A DNA stretch of 64,000 bases from Catenibacterium mitsuoka_A (GCF_964259225.1 NZ_CAXVKN010000001.1); one strand, 5' to 3'. Positions 8,545 through 20,536 are shown, counted from the stretch's first letter. Numbers and translations are program-made. The notes: a model not told the origin generated them from the sequence alone.

Positions 8545-10419
8545 TCACGCTGTCATTAGCTTCATAAATTGTTGATAGTTGTCTACTTCGATAAACTGCA
8601 TCAGCTGGTTATAATCAATAAGTACATTGGATAACCAGTCAAAGAATGTATGCAGCATCTGATTATCCTGTTCACTAATAGATAATAAGAGAATAAGACG
8701 TACTTCATACTTACCCCACTTCACAGGATTCTTTAAGACCATGACGGATATAGTAGAACGTAATGGTTGTACTGTAATGGCATGAGGTACCGCAAAGCCC
8801 TGTACAAAAGCTGTTCCTGCCATCTCTTCTCTTTTAAAAACATCTTCTTTATATTCTTGTGTGGCATAGCCTAACTGAATCAGATTATCACATAAATAGT
8901 TAATGGCATCTTCCTTAGATGCGATGTCTTTTTTTATAAAGAATGTTTCCTGTCCGATCAGCTTCTTTACAATATGACAGAACTGATCATGATATTTTTC
9001 TCTATCTAATTGATTCAATGCCTGGAAGATCTGACTTTCATCCTCATAGTTCACAAATAAACTGATTGATACTGTCTTAATAGACAATTCATGCTGTAAA
9101 GGTACAACAGTTAAAATCAAGTCAGGATGAAGTGATGCAATCATATTATTTTCAAAGAATGGGAATACTTTAATAATTTCCATACGTTCTCTAAAACGTG
9201 TTTCAATCTTATCCATACATGCTTTCGCCAGCATCTGATTATGGGGAATAATCATGACTACACGGTATTTCTGTGTATTGATATGTCTTTCATAGGCTGT
9301 TCCAAAATGTAAAGCGAGATAAGAGATTTCATCTTCTACTAAAGGTTTACCTGTAGTTTTAGAAATGACATCACTGGCATGTATCGCCATTTCAAAGACT
9401 AAAGGATATTGTCTTTTAATCTCCTTTAAATAAGCTGTTGTATTAGGTTTATCTACTTTAATACGATCAAGTAATGACTGCATATGAATAACTAAGCTAT
9501 TGTAAAGCTCTTCATCATCTCTAAAATCAATATCAAAACAATCTTTAATGTCTAATAATACTTCTTCTACTAACTGTTGTGATTCTGCTTTTAAGTCTAC
9601 ATGACTGCCTCTTCCTTCTAATAAGAAAGCAAACTTAACGACTTCTTCTTCAACATAAGGAATACCAAACTTTTGTGATAATTCTTCAAAGAAATCCTTT
9701 GAGACACGATATTCTAAATCAATACCTGTACAATCACTCTGTGTTTCATATAAATAATTCTTATTCCTGATACGTTCAATCGCAATACCAGCATGCATCA
9801 TCAACATAGGAAGACTAACATTCTTGAACTTATAATGATTATTTGCGCAGACATTCTTAAAGATTTCTACCACGTCAATGAGATTAAAATCCTTCCATAA
9901 ATGAGACAAGGCACTGATATTTGTGAAGTTTCCTTTGATTTCTGATTCTAATAGATGCTTATATACAGAGCGTTTCTCATTTTCATTACCTTCTAAACGA
10001 ATGTGGTTCTTTACACGTACCACTTTTAAAGAAGGATATTCATTGAGTATACGTCTGATATTTCTTAAATCGTTATCAATCGTATAACCACTCACATAAA
10101 TACGATCCTGTAATTCAATGAGATTGATTTCCTGTTTAAACAATAATTCCTTAATGATCCAAGATACACGTTCCTGAGATGTCTGAGGAATGACTGACTT
10201 TGTCGTAATTCCTTTGACACTTGTCAGCATCTCGTCTAAGTGATAACCTTTACGACGATTGGCTTCTATAAGAGTACATTCATACTCTTTATTAATATGC
10301 TCAATATCAGAACGGATTGTACGATCTGATACAGACAACATAGAAGCAAGCTCTTTACCTGTCACCCATTCATCATAATCATGAAGGATATCTATAATAC
10401 GCTGCTGTCTATTATTCAT
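8545..10419 (-). CDS. PRD-domain transcriptional regulator (MtlR/LicR type) with EIIB-like and EIIA domains
   Basis: 624-aa PTS-controlled activator. Domain order: N-terminal HTH (MLSVSDRTIRSDI), a second HTH/Mga-like region, two PRD domains (roughly residues 180-400) carrying conserved histidines such as in LALHFGTAYERH, an EIIB-like module, and a C-terminal fructose/mannitol-type EIIA with its histidine in GFAVPHAI. Phosphorylation of these histidines couples activity to sugar supply. A frame opens at 10443, but the ATG at 10419 has GGGAGG eight bases upstream, so I start there. It very likely controls the adjacent PTS operon. Confidence 0.9.
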   Translation of the reverse strand: MNNRQQRIIDILHDYDEWVTGKELASMLSVSDRTIRSDIEHINKEYECTLIEANRRKGYHLDEMLTSVKGITTKSVIPQTSQERVSWIIKELLFKQEINLIELQDRIYVSGYTIDNDLRNIRRILNEYPSLKVVRVKNHIRLEGNENEKRSVYKHLLESEIKGNFTNISALSHLWKDFNLIDVVEIFKNVCANNHYKFKNVSLPMLMMHAGIAIERIRNKNYLYETQSDCTGIDLEYRVSKDFFEELSQKFGIPYVEEEVVKFAFLLEGRGSHVDLKAESQQLVEEVLLDIKDCFDIDFRDDEELYNSLVIHMQSLLDRIKVDKPNTTAYLKEIKRQYPLVFEMAIHASDVISKTTGKPLVEDEISYLALHFGTAYERHINTQKYRVVMIIPHNQMLAKACMDKIETRFRERMEIIKVFPFFENNMIASLHPDLILTVVPLQHELSIKTVSISLFVNYEDESQIFQALNQLDREKYHDQFCHIVKKLIGQETFFIKKDIASKEDAINYLCDNLIQLGYATQEYKEDVFKREEMAGTAFVQGFAVPHAITVQPLRSTISVMVLKNPVKWGKYEVRLILLLSISEQDNQMLHTFFDWLSNVLIDYNQLMQFIEVDNYQQFMKLMTA

Positions 10420-10480
10420 ACGTATAACCTCCCATATCTTCATTGTAATGGTTTAGAGTGCTTTATGCATTCAATTTAAC

Positions 10481-10497
10481 TTCCTAAGTGTTAGGAA
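10481..10497. promoter_or_regulatory. Candidate autoregulatory operator (TTCCTAA-N3-TTAGGAA)
   Basis: Perfect seven-pair palindrome 62 bp upstream of the PRD regulator start codon. It shares both half-sites, TTCCT and TAGGAA, with the palindrome at 7975-7992 ahead of the PTS operon at nearly the same distance from the start codon. Confidence 0.6.
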
Positions 10498-10498
10498 A

Positions 10499-10524
10499 TG
10501 AAAAAAAGAACCTTTCGGTTCTTA
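10499..10524 (-). terminator. Intrinsic terminator of the GNAT gene
   Basis: On the minus strand AAGAACC-GAAA-GGTTCTT followed by a T-run. Confidence 0.8.
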
Positions 10525-11100
10525 TAAATCAATAATATCTAGAATATCATAGGCTGCCTTCAACATCTTTGGATGGAAGTCCCCTTCTCCTGATTCATCC
10601 ACAACTCTTTGAAGTTCTTTAGTAATCTCAATAAAGTCATCTTTTAGGAAAGGACCTCTTGTACATAATAAATCAAATGTCTGATTCCAATAGAATAAAT
10701 GATACCCACTAGAACGGTAACCATGACTCGCATAAAACTTAGTACGTCTTAAACGCTGTTCATAGTTATCTGCTTGATCATCTAAAGGTTCCATATCCAA
10801 TACTATCTGTCTTTGATAGAGATCATCCATCAACTTTAAAGTACGTCCTCCATACCCATGAGAACGAAGTGATGAACAGATTGCGAGATAGAATAAATAA
10901 ACACATGTATCAGATGTCATTGTCATAAAGAATCCAACAAATATATCTCCATCATAGACACCATAAAGATCTGATATACCTGTTTGAGATAAATCAATCA
11001 TTCTTTCAATAGAAACACGTTCTTCTCTAGGAAATGCTTCATTATTAAGATCTTCTAATTCCTTAAAATTCTCTGTAATTCTTTTAGCCGTTAACGCCAT
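10522..11100 (-). CDS. GNAT family N-acetyltransferase
   Basis: 192-aa acetyltransferase. The acetyl-CoA binding region is visible as LAICSSLRSHGYGGRTLKLM (motif A, R-x-x-G-x-G-like RSHGYGG near residue 80), preceded by the beta4 strand VYLFYLAI. The acceptor substrate is unknown. It is monocistronic, divergent from the MocR regulator, with GGAGG six bases before the start. Confidence 0.83.
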   Translation of the reverse strand: MALTAKRITENFKELEDLNNEAFPREERVSIERMIDLSQTGISDLYGVYDGDIFVGFFMTMTSDTCVYLFYLAICSSLRSHGYGGRTLKLMDDLYQRQIVLDMEPLDDQADNYEQRLRRTKFYASHGYRSSGYHLFYWNQTFDLLCTRGPFLKDDFIEITKELQRVVDESGEGDFHPKMLKAAYDILDIIDL

Positions 11101-11193
11101 AGATTATCCTCCATTAATATGACTATTCTATGCTGTTTTCTTCTTTTTTTCAAATGATTACGCTATAATGATTAGAAAAGAAAGGATGTATCT

Positions 11194-12585
11194 ATGCTTA
11201 CATATAGTTTTGATGAAAATAATCATAAATCTCTCTACCAGCAATTATATACATTTATCAAAAATGATATTCTAGGGGGGCATCTGACAGCAGATGAAAA
11301 GTTACCTTCTAAGCGTACATTTGCGAAAAATCTAGGTATTAGTATTATTACAATAGAGAATGCTTATGCGCAGTTAATGGCTGAGGGATATATTTATTCT
11401 TTACCTAAGAAAGGCTTTTATGTATCACCTATTAATAATAAGACACCCCTTATTCCTGCTAAGATGATTCATAAACCTTCTATTAAGAAAGAATCCTATT
11501 GGTGTGATTTCTCTTCTAATCAGACACCAGCCCATTTGTTTCCTTTCACAACTTGGTCTAAACTTATGAAGAACGTATTAAATGAACACCAATCAGAACT
11601 AATGGTTAATCCTCCAGTAGGTGGTATTTATGAATTAAGAGAAGCGATTTCTCATCATTTAAAAGAATTCAGAAATATGGATGTTGAACCAGAAAGAATT
11701 ATTATTGGTGCAGGGACCGAGTATCTTTATGGATTACTTGTTCAGCTATTAGGCTTTAATCTTTTATATGCCGTAGAGAACCCTGGTTATAATAAGATAT
11801 TAGATGTTTATTCTAGTTTAGGGGCTAAGTGCGTTCCTATAGATATGGATGAGCAGGGAATACTCGTCAACCAATTAGAAGATTTAGATGTAGATATTGC
11901 GCACATCTCTCCTTCTCATCATTTCCCAACTGGTATTATTATGCCTATATCTCGACGTTATGAATTACTTGGATGGGCAAATAAGAAGGAACATCGCTAT
12001 ATTATAGAAGATGATTATGACAGTGAATTACGTTTAAGTGGACAGCCTATTCCTGCCCTTCAAAGTATTGATTTAAGTGAAAAGGTTATTTATATGAATA
12101 CCTTTACTAAAACTCTTGCCTCTACAATTCGTATCAGCTATATGGTGCTTCCTCATCATTTATTAGAACGCTATAATAAGAAGCTCTCTTTTTATGCCTG
12201 TACAGTCTCTAACTTCGAACAATATACTCTTGCATCATTTATTAATGAACATTATTTTGATAAGCATATTACTAAATTACGCAATCATTACCATAATAAG
12301 CGTGATGCGATTGTAAAGATGTTAGAAGAAAGTAGTTTAAAGGATATGATTACTATTTCTAAGGAAGATGCTGGTCTTCATTTCCTTATCACAATTCATA
12401 CACATATGTCTGATGAAACACTTATCAATAAGTTAAAAGAAGAAGGAATCCATCTAAGAGCTATTTCTCATTACTATCTTAAGAATATACCTCATACATC
12501 ACATACCTTCATCATGAACTACTCTTCTATCGATTTAGATAAATTACCACAGGCTATAGAAATATTAGAAAAAATACTTTATTGA
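11194..12585 (+). CDS. MocR/PdxR-like regulator (GntR HTH + aminotransferase-like domain)
   Basis: 463 aa. The N-terminal winged helix (about 1-75, with LPSKRTFAKNLGIS) is of the GntR type. The rest is a fold-type I aminotransferase-like domain with the PLP lysine in TFTKTLAS (Lys306) and the DDYDSEL cofactor motif near residue 274. Such proteins sense PLP or amino acids and control vitamin B6, GABA or cell-wall genes. A TATAAT box lies at 11164-11169. The downstream ECF S component (13286) may be a target; this is inference. Confidence 0.87.
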   Translation: MLTYSFDENNHKSLYQQLYTFIKNDILGGHLTADEKLPSKRTFAKNLGISIITIENAYAQLMAEGYIYSLPKKGFYVSPINNKTPLIPAKMIHKPSIKKESYWCDFSSNQTPAHLFPFTTWSKLMKNVLNEHQSELMVNPPVGGIYELREAISHHLKEFRNMDVEPERIIIGAGTEYLYGLLVQLLGFNLLYAVENPGYNKILDVYSSLGAKCVPIDMDEQGILVNQLEDLDVDIAHISPSHHFPTGIIMPISRRYELLGWANKKEHRYIIEDDYDSELRLSGQPIPALQSIDLSEKVIYMNTFTKTLASTIRISYMVLPHHLLERYNKKLSFYACTVSNFEQYTLASFINEHYFDKHITKLRNHYHNKRDAIVKMLEESSLKDMITISKEDAGLHFLITIHTHMSDETLINKLKEEGIHLRAISHYYLKNIPHTSHTFIMNYSSIDLDKLPQAIEILEKILY

Positions 12586-12610
12586 CATATTTTCTAAAAT
12601 ATATTAAAGT
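12582..12610 (+). promoter_or_regulatory. Promoter of the DUF2798 leader transcript
   Basis: A perfect TTGACA (12582-12587) is followed 17 bp later by TAAAGT, a weak -10. It overlaps the mocR stop codon. It would yield a leader of about 120 nt. Confidence 0.45.
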
Positions 12611-12629
12611 AAGTCATGCAAAAAAAGAA

Positions 12630-12710
12630 TATTGATTTAGGGTATTATTGGAAACGCACAAGCATGGCTTGATAACGAACAACACTTATATTAAGTGTTG
12701 TTTTTTTGTG
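12630..12710 (+). promoter_or_regulatory. Candidate riboswitch/attenuator leader with terminator
   Basis: A compact leader holds a small stem (CAAGC-ATG-GCTTG, 12659-12671) flanked by ACG-containing single strands, then a nine-pair intrinsic terminator (CAACACTTA / TAAGTGTTG, 12680-12700) with eight T, all before the Shine-Dalgarno of the DUF2798 gene. A terminator between promoter and gene implies conditional readthrough. The arrangement of a tiny aptamer abutting a terminator recalls guanidine-IV (mepA) RNAs, but I could not confirm the class. Confidence 0.5.
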
Positions 12711-12737
12711 TAATTTCAAGAAAGGAGCATTTTTCCA

Positions 12738-13184
12738 ATGCCTAAAACATTTAAACAAAATTTATTATTTACAGCCATGATGTCATTCTTAATGGTGTAT
12801 GTCATGATTCTCTTCAACATCTCATTAAATATCGGAGGAATGACAAACAAGGTCTTTTTACTTGCCTTCCACGAAATGATTATTATGTGGCCTCTCGCTT
12901 TCTTTTTAGAACTACTTGTTGTAGATTCTTTAGCTCATAAGCTTGCTTTCCGTTTTGTACAGCCTACAGATCGTCCTATTGTGATTACTCTTGCAATTTC
13001 ATGTATGATTGTTTGTATCATGTGTCCATGCATGAGTTTAATCGCAACTGTATTATTCAAGAACATCGATGTTTCAGTCTGGTTCCAGACAACATTCATG
13101 AACTTCCCTGCCGCATTATTATTCCAGATTTTCTATTGTGGTCCTCTGATCCGTTTCTTATTTGGAAAAATCGTACATGAATAA
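12738..13184 (+). CDS. DUF2798 domain-containing membrane protein
   Basis: 148-aa integral membrane protein with four hydrophobic segments arranged as two similar halves, each starting with an M-x-F-x-M-V/I pattern (MSFLMVYVMILFN near residue 15; hydrophobic repeat near 87). Both halves match the DUF2798 repeat. Function in the family is unknown; small membrane transporters or sensors are possible. Control by the upstream terminator-bearing leader suggests a ligand-responsive efflux or uptake role, by inference. Confidence 0.72.
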   Translation: MPKTFKQNLLFTAMMSFLMVYVMILFNISLNIGGMTNKVFLLAFHEMIIMWPLAFFLELLVVDSLAHKLAFRFVQPTDRPIVITLAISCMIVCIMCPCMSLIATVLFKNIDVSVWFQTTFMNFPAALLFQIFYCGPLIRFLFGKIVHE

Positions 13185-13214
13185 GGTCAGTTTTAAAACT
13201 GACCTTATTTTTTT
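13183..13214 (+). terminator. Intrinsic terminator of the DUF2798 gene
   Basis: Perfect palindrome AAGGTCAGTTTT / AAAACTGACCTT followed by eight T, overlapping the stop codon. Confidence 0.88.
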
Positions 13215-13285
13215 AGTCGATAACTGAGTATTTATATAATGTCAGAATGTATGTATAGTGTTATTCATCAAAGGGGGAGTTTTAT

Positions 13286-13882
13286 ATGAAAGAAAATAAA
13301 ACATTAAAAATTGCAGTAACAGGATTGATGGCGGCTTTAGCTTATATCGCCTTCACATTCCTACAGATCAAGATTCCAACACCAGGAGGAACTACTTCAT
13401 TCCATTTAGGAAATACATTCTGTGTATTGGCTGCTTTATTATTAGGTGGTGTTCCTGGTGGAGTTGCAGGCGCAGTTGGTATGGGTATTGGTGATTTACT
13501 TGATCCTACTTATGTAGTAGTTGCACCAAAGACATTTATCTTAAAGTTTGGTATTGGGGTTATTACAGGTCTAGTTGCACATAGAGTATTCAAGATCCAA
13601 AAACTAGAAGGTAAGCAGTTAGTGATTGGTGTAGTCGCTTCTACATTTGCAGGTTTATTATTTAATGTGATTGCTGAACCACTATTCTCTTATTTCTATA
13701 CTTCAGTATTACTTGGTGCACCTTCTCAAGCTGCTTTAGCTCTTGCATCTTGGAATGCAGTGACTACTATTACTAATGCAGTAATTGCGATTGTGATTTC
13801 TTCAGCACTTTATTTAGCTTTAGCACCTACATTTAAAAAGAATGGTTTATTAGATAAATTACATACAGTTAAAAAAGACTAA
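13286..13882 (+). CDS. ECF transporter S component (PF07155-like vitamin uptake)
   Basis: 198-aa membrane protein with six hydrophobic segments. The N-terminus KIAVTGLMAALAYIAF and the HLGNTFCVLAALLLGG stretch are typical of S components that bind a vitamin and pair with the EcfAAT module (not in this window). The substrate is not readable. The nearby MocR/PdxR-like regulator makes a B6 vitamer an attractive guess. It has its own promoter region and a GGGGGAG Shine-Dalgarno. Confidence 0.8.
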   Translation: MKENKTLKIAVTGLMAALAYIAFTFLQIKIPTPGGTTSFHLGNTFCVLAALLLGGVPGGVAGAVGMGIGDLLDPTYVVVAPKTFILKFGIGVITGLVAHRVFKIQKLEGKQLVIGVVASTFAGLLFNVIAEPLFSYFYTSVLLGAPSQAALALASWNAVTTITNAVIAIVISSALYLALAPTFKKNGLLDKLHTVKKD

Positions 13883-13884
13883 TT

Positions 13885-13912
13885 AAAAGGACTCCTATGA
13901 GTCCTTATTTTA
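13885..13912. terminator. Bidirectional terminator
   Basis: AAGGACTC-CTAT-GAGTCCTT between convergent genes, with A-rich and T-rich flanks. Confidence 0.75.
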
Positions 13913-14465
13913 GTTTAAGACCATCTTTAAAAGCACGGCCAACAACCTTTCCCAAACCTACATATTGATTATTAAAGGGATCAAATGTGATAGGCTTTAC
14001 TTTAGATACATCTACTCTTCCTGTTTCATCTAAGACACGTTCATCTACAGATACATTGACAATTTCACCCTTCATGATTTCTGTATCTAAATCATAGTCC
14101 TTGAGACGACATTCTAGACATATAGGTAATTCATTGATAATAGGTGCATGTACTTTACTAGATGGCGTATAAGTAAAACCTGCTTTTTCTAGTTTATTGG
14201 GTTCCTTATGCCCTGATACAACACCCACATAATCACACGCTACTACATGATCCTCATCTGCAATACTGACAGTAAAAGCCTGTGTTTTCAAGATATTCTG
14301 TACTGTTTTATGTCCACTAGAAAGACTCAATGAAATTTCCATTGTATCGCTAATGCCACCCCATGCTGCGTTCATTAAATCAGGATGATCATCCTTATCA
14401 AAACTCCCAATCATATAGACAGGCTGTGGATAAGTAAGTGCACGTGCACCAAAATCTTTTCTCAT
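13905..14465 (-). CDS. Flavin reductase family protein
   Basis: 186 aa with the split-barrel FMN-binding fold of the flavin reductase-like family: LMNAAWGGISDTMEISLSL near the N-terminus and YVGVVSGHKEPNKLEKAGF in the middle, followed by ICLECRLKDY. These proteins bind FMN and reduce flavins or other small acceptors. The start overlaps the stop of the arginase-family gene upstream, so the two are cotranscribed; whether they act together is unknown. Confidence 0.87.
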   Translation of the reverse strand: MRKDFGARALTYPQPVYMIGSFDKDDHPDLMNAAWGGISDTMEISLSLSSGHKTVQNILKTQAFTVSIADEDHVVACDYVGVVSGHKEPNKLEKAGFTYTPSSKVHAPIINELPICLECRLKDYDLDTEIMKGEIVNVSVDERVLDETGRVDVSKVKPITFDPFNNQYVGLGKVVGRAFKDGLKLK

Positions 14466-15190
14466 TTCTTTTTCCTCCTTTTTAATATCTTCATAGCAGT
14501 TTGATAAAGTGCATCATCGGAAAGATTATTGATTCTTTCAGCTTTTATATAGGTAGGATAATCATCGATATCTGGATCGTCGCCACATATATCAATACCA
14601 ATTACTTCACAGTTTTTTAGGAAGTGCGCTAATACATCCTCTAACATACCTAGTGACATGTCTCCTTGATTCCAGTTCGTCATGGCATATCTTTCATCTA
14701 AGACATCCTTATCTATAGAAATATAAACAGGATATTTCGTTTCAAGAGGAATAGTAGCACCTTGTTCTAGTTCTTCTATGCTGAAACTTAATACTTTATT
14801 CCGTTCCACTGATTTTAAATCATGTTTGCTTGGTCCTATTAAGTATAAACGATGAAGGAAAGGATTTTGTAAAGCTTTTTTAGCCCAGTTTCCACAGCTA
14901 AGCATATCTCCTACAATAGAGGATTGCATGTCTGTATGATGATCAATCAAAACAAGATTAAAAGGTTCATGAATAAAATCAGTCATCAATTTAGTGATGT
15001 AATGATAATCGCCTGAATCAATAAAATGAATACCAGAAATACCATTCTTGCTTATCATCTCTTTTAATTGTTTTTCTGCATGTTGATCACAGAATAAGCG
15101 TGTTCCTTCAATGTCACTACAATCATAATAAGTTAACTGTGGATAATCCCCTTTATAGGAATGAGTAAAATCAAATACATAGTTACGCAT
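14462..15190 (-). CDS. Arginase/agmatinase superfamily protein (ureohydrolase fold)
   Basis: Predicted 242 aa. Two manganese-ligand motifs are present in unusual form: DHHTDMQ (D83, H84/H85, D87) replacing the usual DAHxD, and SIDKDVLD (D160, D162) matching SxDxDxxDP but lacking the proline. It is shorter than canonical arginase (about 300 aa), so the substrate may differ. A frame opens at 15229, but AGGTGAT sits just before the ATG at 15190, which I choose. It overlaps the flavin reductase gene by 4 bp. Confidence 0.78.
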   Translation of the reverse strand: MRNYVFDFTHSYKGDYPQLTYYDCSDIEGTRLFCDQHAEKQLKEMISKNGISGIHFIDSGDYHYITKLMTDFIHEPFNLVLIDHHTDMQSSIVGDMLSCGNWAKKALQNPFLHRLYLIGPSKHDLKSVERNKVLSFSIEELEQGATIPLETKYPVYISIDKDVLDERYAMTNWNQGDMSLGMLEDVLAHFLKNCEVIGIDICGDDPDIDDYPTYIKAERINNLSDDALYQTAMKILKRRKKK

Positions 15191-15246
15191 CTTTATCACC
15201 TGTTGATAATTATAGCCTTTATTTAGCACTTGTCAAATCCGACTGC

Positions 15247-15276
15247 TAAAAAAGAGATAGCCGCAGCTATCTCTTG
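15247..15276 (-). terminator. Intrinsic terminator of the first GH1 gene
   Basis: AGAGATAGC / GCTATCTCT stem followed on the minus strand by six T. Confidence 0.85.
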
Positions 15277-15280
15277 AGTA

Positions 15281-17011
<1,731 letters not shown>

Positions 17012-17293
17012 TTATTTATCACTTTCATCTTCCATAATATAAAATAATTTATCGCCTAATTCTTCAGTTGCATACCCTAATTCATTCGGTTCATCATTTT
17101 CCTTAAACCCATATTCAAGATTCTTATCCAACACATAATTGCGAATCTGATTGAGTTCTGCTTCATTTAACTCTCTATCAGCTTTAACATATTCGATCAC
17201 ATTCTCTTTTGAATAACCATCTTCCGGATTCAAATCTTTCAACAATAATAAGTTATTCAATAATTTGACATCATCTTTTGATAATCTATACAT
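17012..17293 (-). CDS. Hypothetical small acidic protein
   Basis: 93-aa soluble protein that I do not recognise. It is charged, helical in character (YRLSKDDVKLLNNLLLL..., then ELNEAELNQIRNYVLDKNLEYGF), with no signal peptide or membrane segment. The start is set by AGGAG eight bases before the ATG at 17293; a TTG 18 bases upstream is less likely. The Asp/Glu-rich C-terminus and Leu-rich N-terminus suggest a small regulatory or partner protein; no function is assigned. Confidence 0.6.
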   Translation of the reverse strand: MYRLSKDDVKLLNNLLLLKDLNPEDGYSKENVIEYVKADRELNEAELNQIRNYVLDKNLEYGFKENDEPNELGYATEELGDKLFYIMEDESDK

Positions 17294-17425
17294 TTTTTTA
17301 CTCCTATACAACTACTTTTCTTTGAATATATTTTACCGCAATTTAAAATTATAACAATGTTTTCATTGTTACATTATTTGTTCAAAATTTCACAATAATT
17401 TTGTAACATTTTTTTAATGAAAGCG

Positions 17426-17454
17426 TTGCATTTTATTTATATAAGATGTAATAT
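17426..17454 (+). promoter_or_regulatory. thiC promoter
   Basis: TTGCAT and TAATAT are separated by 17 bp. A partial catabolite-responsive-element-like sequence (TGAAAGCGTTGC) overlaps the -35 but matches poorly in its second half. Confidence 0.6.
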
Positions 17455-17478
17455 ACCACTATCAACCAAATAAAAAAA

Positions 17479-17560
17479 GGGGAGCTGCCGCGACGGCTGA
17501 GAAGAAATACGATCGGATTTCGACCCATAAAACCTGATACGGATAATGCCGGCGTAGGAA
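17479..17560 (+). promoter_or_regulatory. TPP riboswitch of thiC
   Basis: The THI-box elements GGGGAGCTGCC, CGGCTGAGAAG, ACCTGATACGGATAATGCC and GGCGTAGGAA are all present in order. It precedes a terminator and thiC, so thiamine pyrophosphate should shut off transcription. Confidence 0.96.
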
Positions 17561-17572
17561 TTTTGTTTTTTT

Positions 17573-17604
17573 AGGTATACATGCTCAGGTATACCTTTTT
17601 TTAT
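17573..17604 (+). terminator. Riboswitch-controlled terminator before thiC
   Basis: AGGTATAC / GTATACCT stem plus seven T, between the TPP aptamer and the thiC ribosome binding site; this is the expression platform. Confidence 0.85.
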
Positions 17605-17623
17605 TGTTTAAAGGAGGAAGTAT

Positions 17624-18931
17624 ATGAGTTACACAACACAAATGGATGCTGCAAGACAGGGTATTATTACACCTGAAATGGAAATTGTAGCCGCAAAAGA
17701 ATCTATGGATGTAGAAGTATTACGTGAACACATCGCGAAAGGACATGCTATTATTCCATGTAATAAGAATCATACTTCTATTGATCCAAGTGGTATTGGT
17801 TCAATGTTGAAGACTAAGATCAATGTGAACCTAGGTATTTCTAGAGATTGCAAGGACATGGATGTAGAAATTGAAAAAGTGAATAATGCAGTAAAAATGG
17901 GTGCTGAATCAATCATGGACTTAAGTTCTTATGGTGATACACGTACTTTTAGAAAGAGATTAACTAAAGAATGTCCTGCCATCATTGGTACAGTCCCTAT
18001 TTATGATGCTGTTGTTTATTATCATAAGGCTTTAAAAGATATTACTGCAAAAGAATGGTTAGATATTGTAAGAATGCATGCAGAAGATGGTGTGGATTTC
18101 ATGACTATTCATTGTGGAATCAATAGAGCTATGTATGAACGTTTTAAGAATAATAAGCGTTTAATGAATATTGTTTCTCGTGGTGGTTCTATTATGTTTG
18201 CCTGGATGGCTATGACTGGAGAAGAAAATCCATTCTATGAACATTATGATGAAGTCTTAGATATCTGCCGTGAATATGATATTACTATGAGTTTAGGTGA
18301 TGCATGTCGTGCTGGATGTTTGGCTGATGCAACTGATGTGGCTCAGATTGGTGAGTTAGTGACTTTAGGAGAATTAACACAGCGTGCATGGGATAAAGAT
18401 GTACAGGTGATGATTGAAGGTCCTGGTCATATGCCTTTAAATCAGATTGCTGCTAATATGGAAATCCAGAAGACAATCTGTAAAGGTGCACCTTTCTACG
18501 TATTAGGCCCTTTAGTTACTGATATTGCCCCTGGTTATGATCATATTACTGCTGCCATCGGTGGTGCTATTGCAGCCACTTATGGTGCATCATTCTTATG
18601 TTATGTGACTCCTGCCGAACATCTTCGTCTGCCTAATCTAGATGATGTTAAAGAAGGTATTATTGCATCTAAGATTGCCGCACATGCAGCAGACATAGCG
18701 AAGGGTATTCCTGGTGCCATGGAATTAGATAATAAGATGGCATGTGCAAGAAAGAAGCTAGACTGGGAAGAAACATTTAAATACTCAATTGATCCAGAAA
18801 AAGCAAGACGTTATCGTGCTGAAGCAGCACCTGAAAAAGAAGATACATGTTCTATGTGTGGTAACTTCTGTGCTGTTAAGAATATGAATCGTATTCTTGA
18901 TGGTGAAATTGTAAATATTTTTGATGAATAA
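17624..18931 (+). CDS. thiC: Phosphomethylpyrimidine synthase ThiC
   Basis: Radical-SAM enzyme that converts aminoimidazole ribotide to hydroxymethylpyrimidine phosphate in thiamine synthesis. At 435 aa it belongs to the short ThiC form without the long N-terminal extension. The C-terminal iron-sulfur motif is CSMCGNFC (C409, C412, C416), the spacing seen in short ThiC proteins. [12 protein letters not shown] is the conserved central motif. A TPP riboswitch and terminator precede it. No other thiamine synthesis gene is nearby. The organism's thiT in this window is disrupted, so de novo pyrimidine synthesis may matter. Confidence 0.97.
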   Translation: MSYTTQMDAARQGIITPEMEIVAAKESMDVEVLREHIAKGHAIIPCNKNHTSIDPSGIGSMLKTKINVNLGISRDCKDMDVEIEKVNNAVKMGAESIMDLSSYGDTRTFRKRLTKECPAIIGTVPIYDAVVYYHKALKDITAKEWLDIVRMHAEDGVDFMTIHCGINRAMYERFKNNKRLMNIVSRGGSIMFAWMAMTGEENPFYEHYDEVLDICREYDITMSLGDACRAGCLADATDVAQIGELVTLGELTQRAWDKDVQVMIEGPGHMPLNQIAANMEIQKTICKGAPFYVLGPLVTDIAPGYDHITAAIGGAIAATYGASFLCYVTPAEHLRLPNLDDVKEGIIASKIAAHAADIAKGIPGAMELDNKMACARKKLDWEETFKYSIDPEKARRYRAEAAPEKEDTCSMCGNFCAVKNMNRILDGEIVNIFDE

Positions 18932-18940
18932 GAAAAAAAG

Positions 18941-18972
18941 CGTAACTCGTATATATGAGTTACGTCTTTTTG
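18941..18972. terminator. Bidirectional terminator between thiC and GH1
   Basis: CGTAACTC / GAGTTACG stem flanked by an A-run and a T-run; serves thiC and the convergent GH1 gene. Confidence 0.82.
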
Positions 18973-18974
18973 TA

Positions 18975-20459
<1,485 letters not shown>

Positions 20460-20508
20460 TCATCTTTTCTGTATGTATTATATACATAATAAAAATCATT
20501 ATAATTAA

Positions 20509-20536
20509 TTTTCATCAAATGAAAACGATTTACACC
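20509..20536. promoter_or_regulatory. Candidate operator (TTTTCAT-N3-ATGAAAA) with cre-like overlap
   Basis: A perfect seven-pair inverted repeat (20509-20525) 65 bp upstream of the GH1 start. It runs into TGAAAACGATTTACA, a catabolite-responsive-element-like sequence with one extra base in the right half. The same TTTCAT-N3-ATGAAA core recurs at 26922-26936 before nagB. Confidence 0.4.

Noticed and set aside
20521..20536. Perfect CcpA cre site before the second GH1 gene
   Set aside because: One extra base in the right half-site; only cre-like, so not called as a firm cre.
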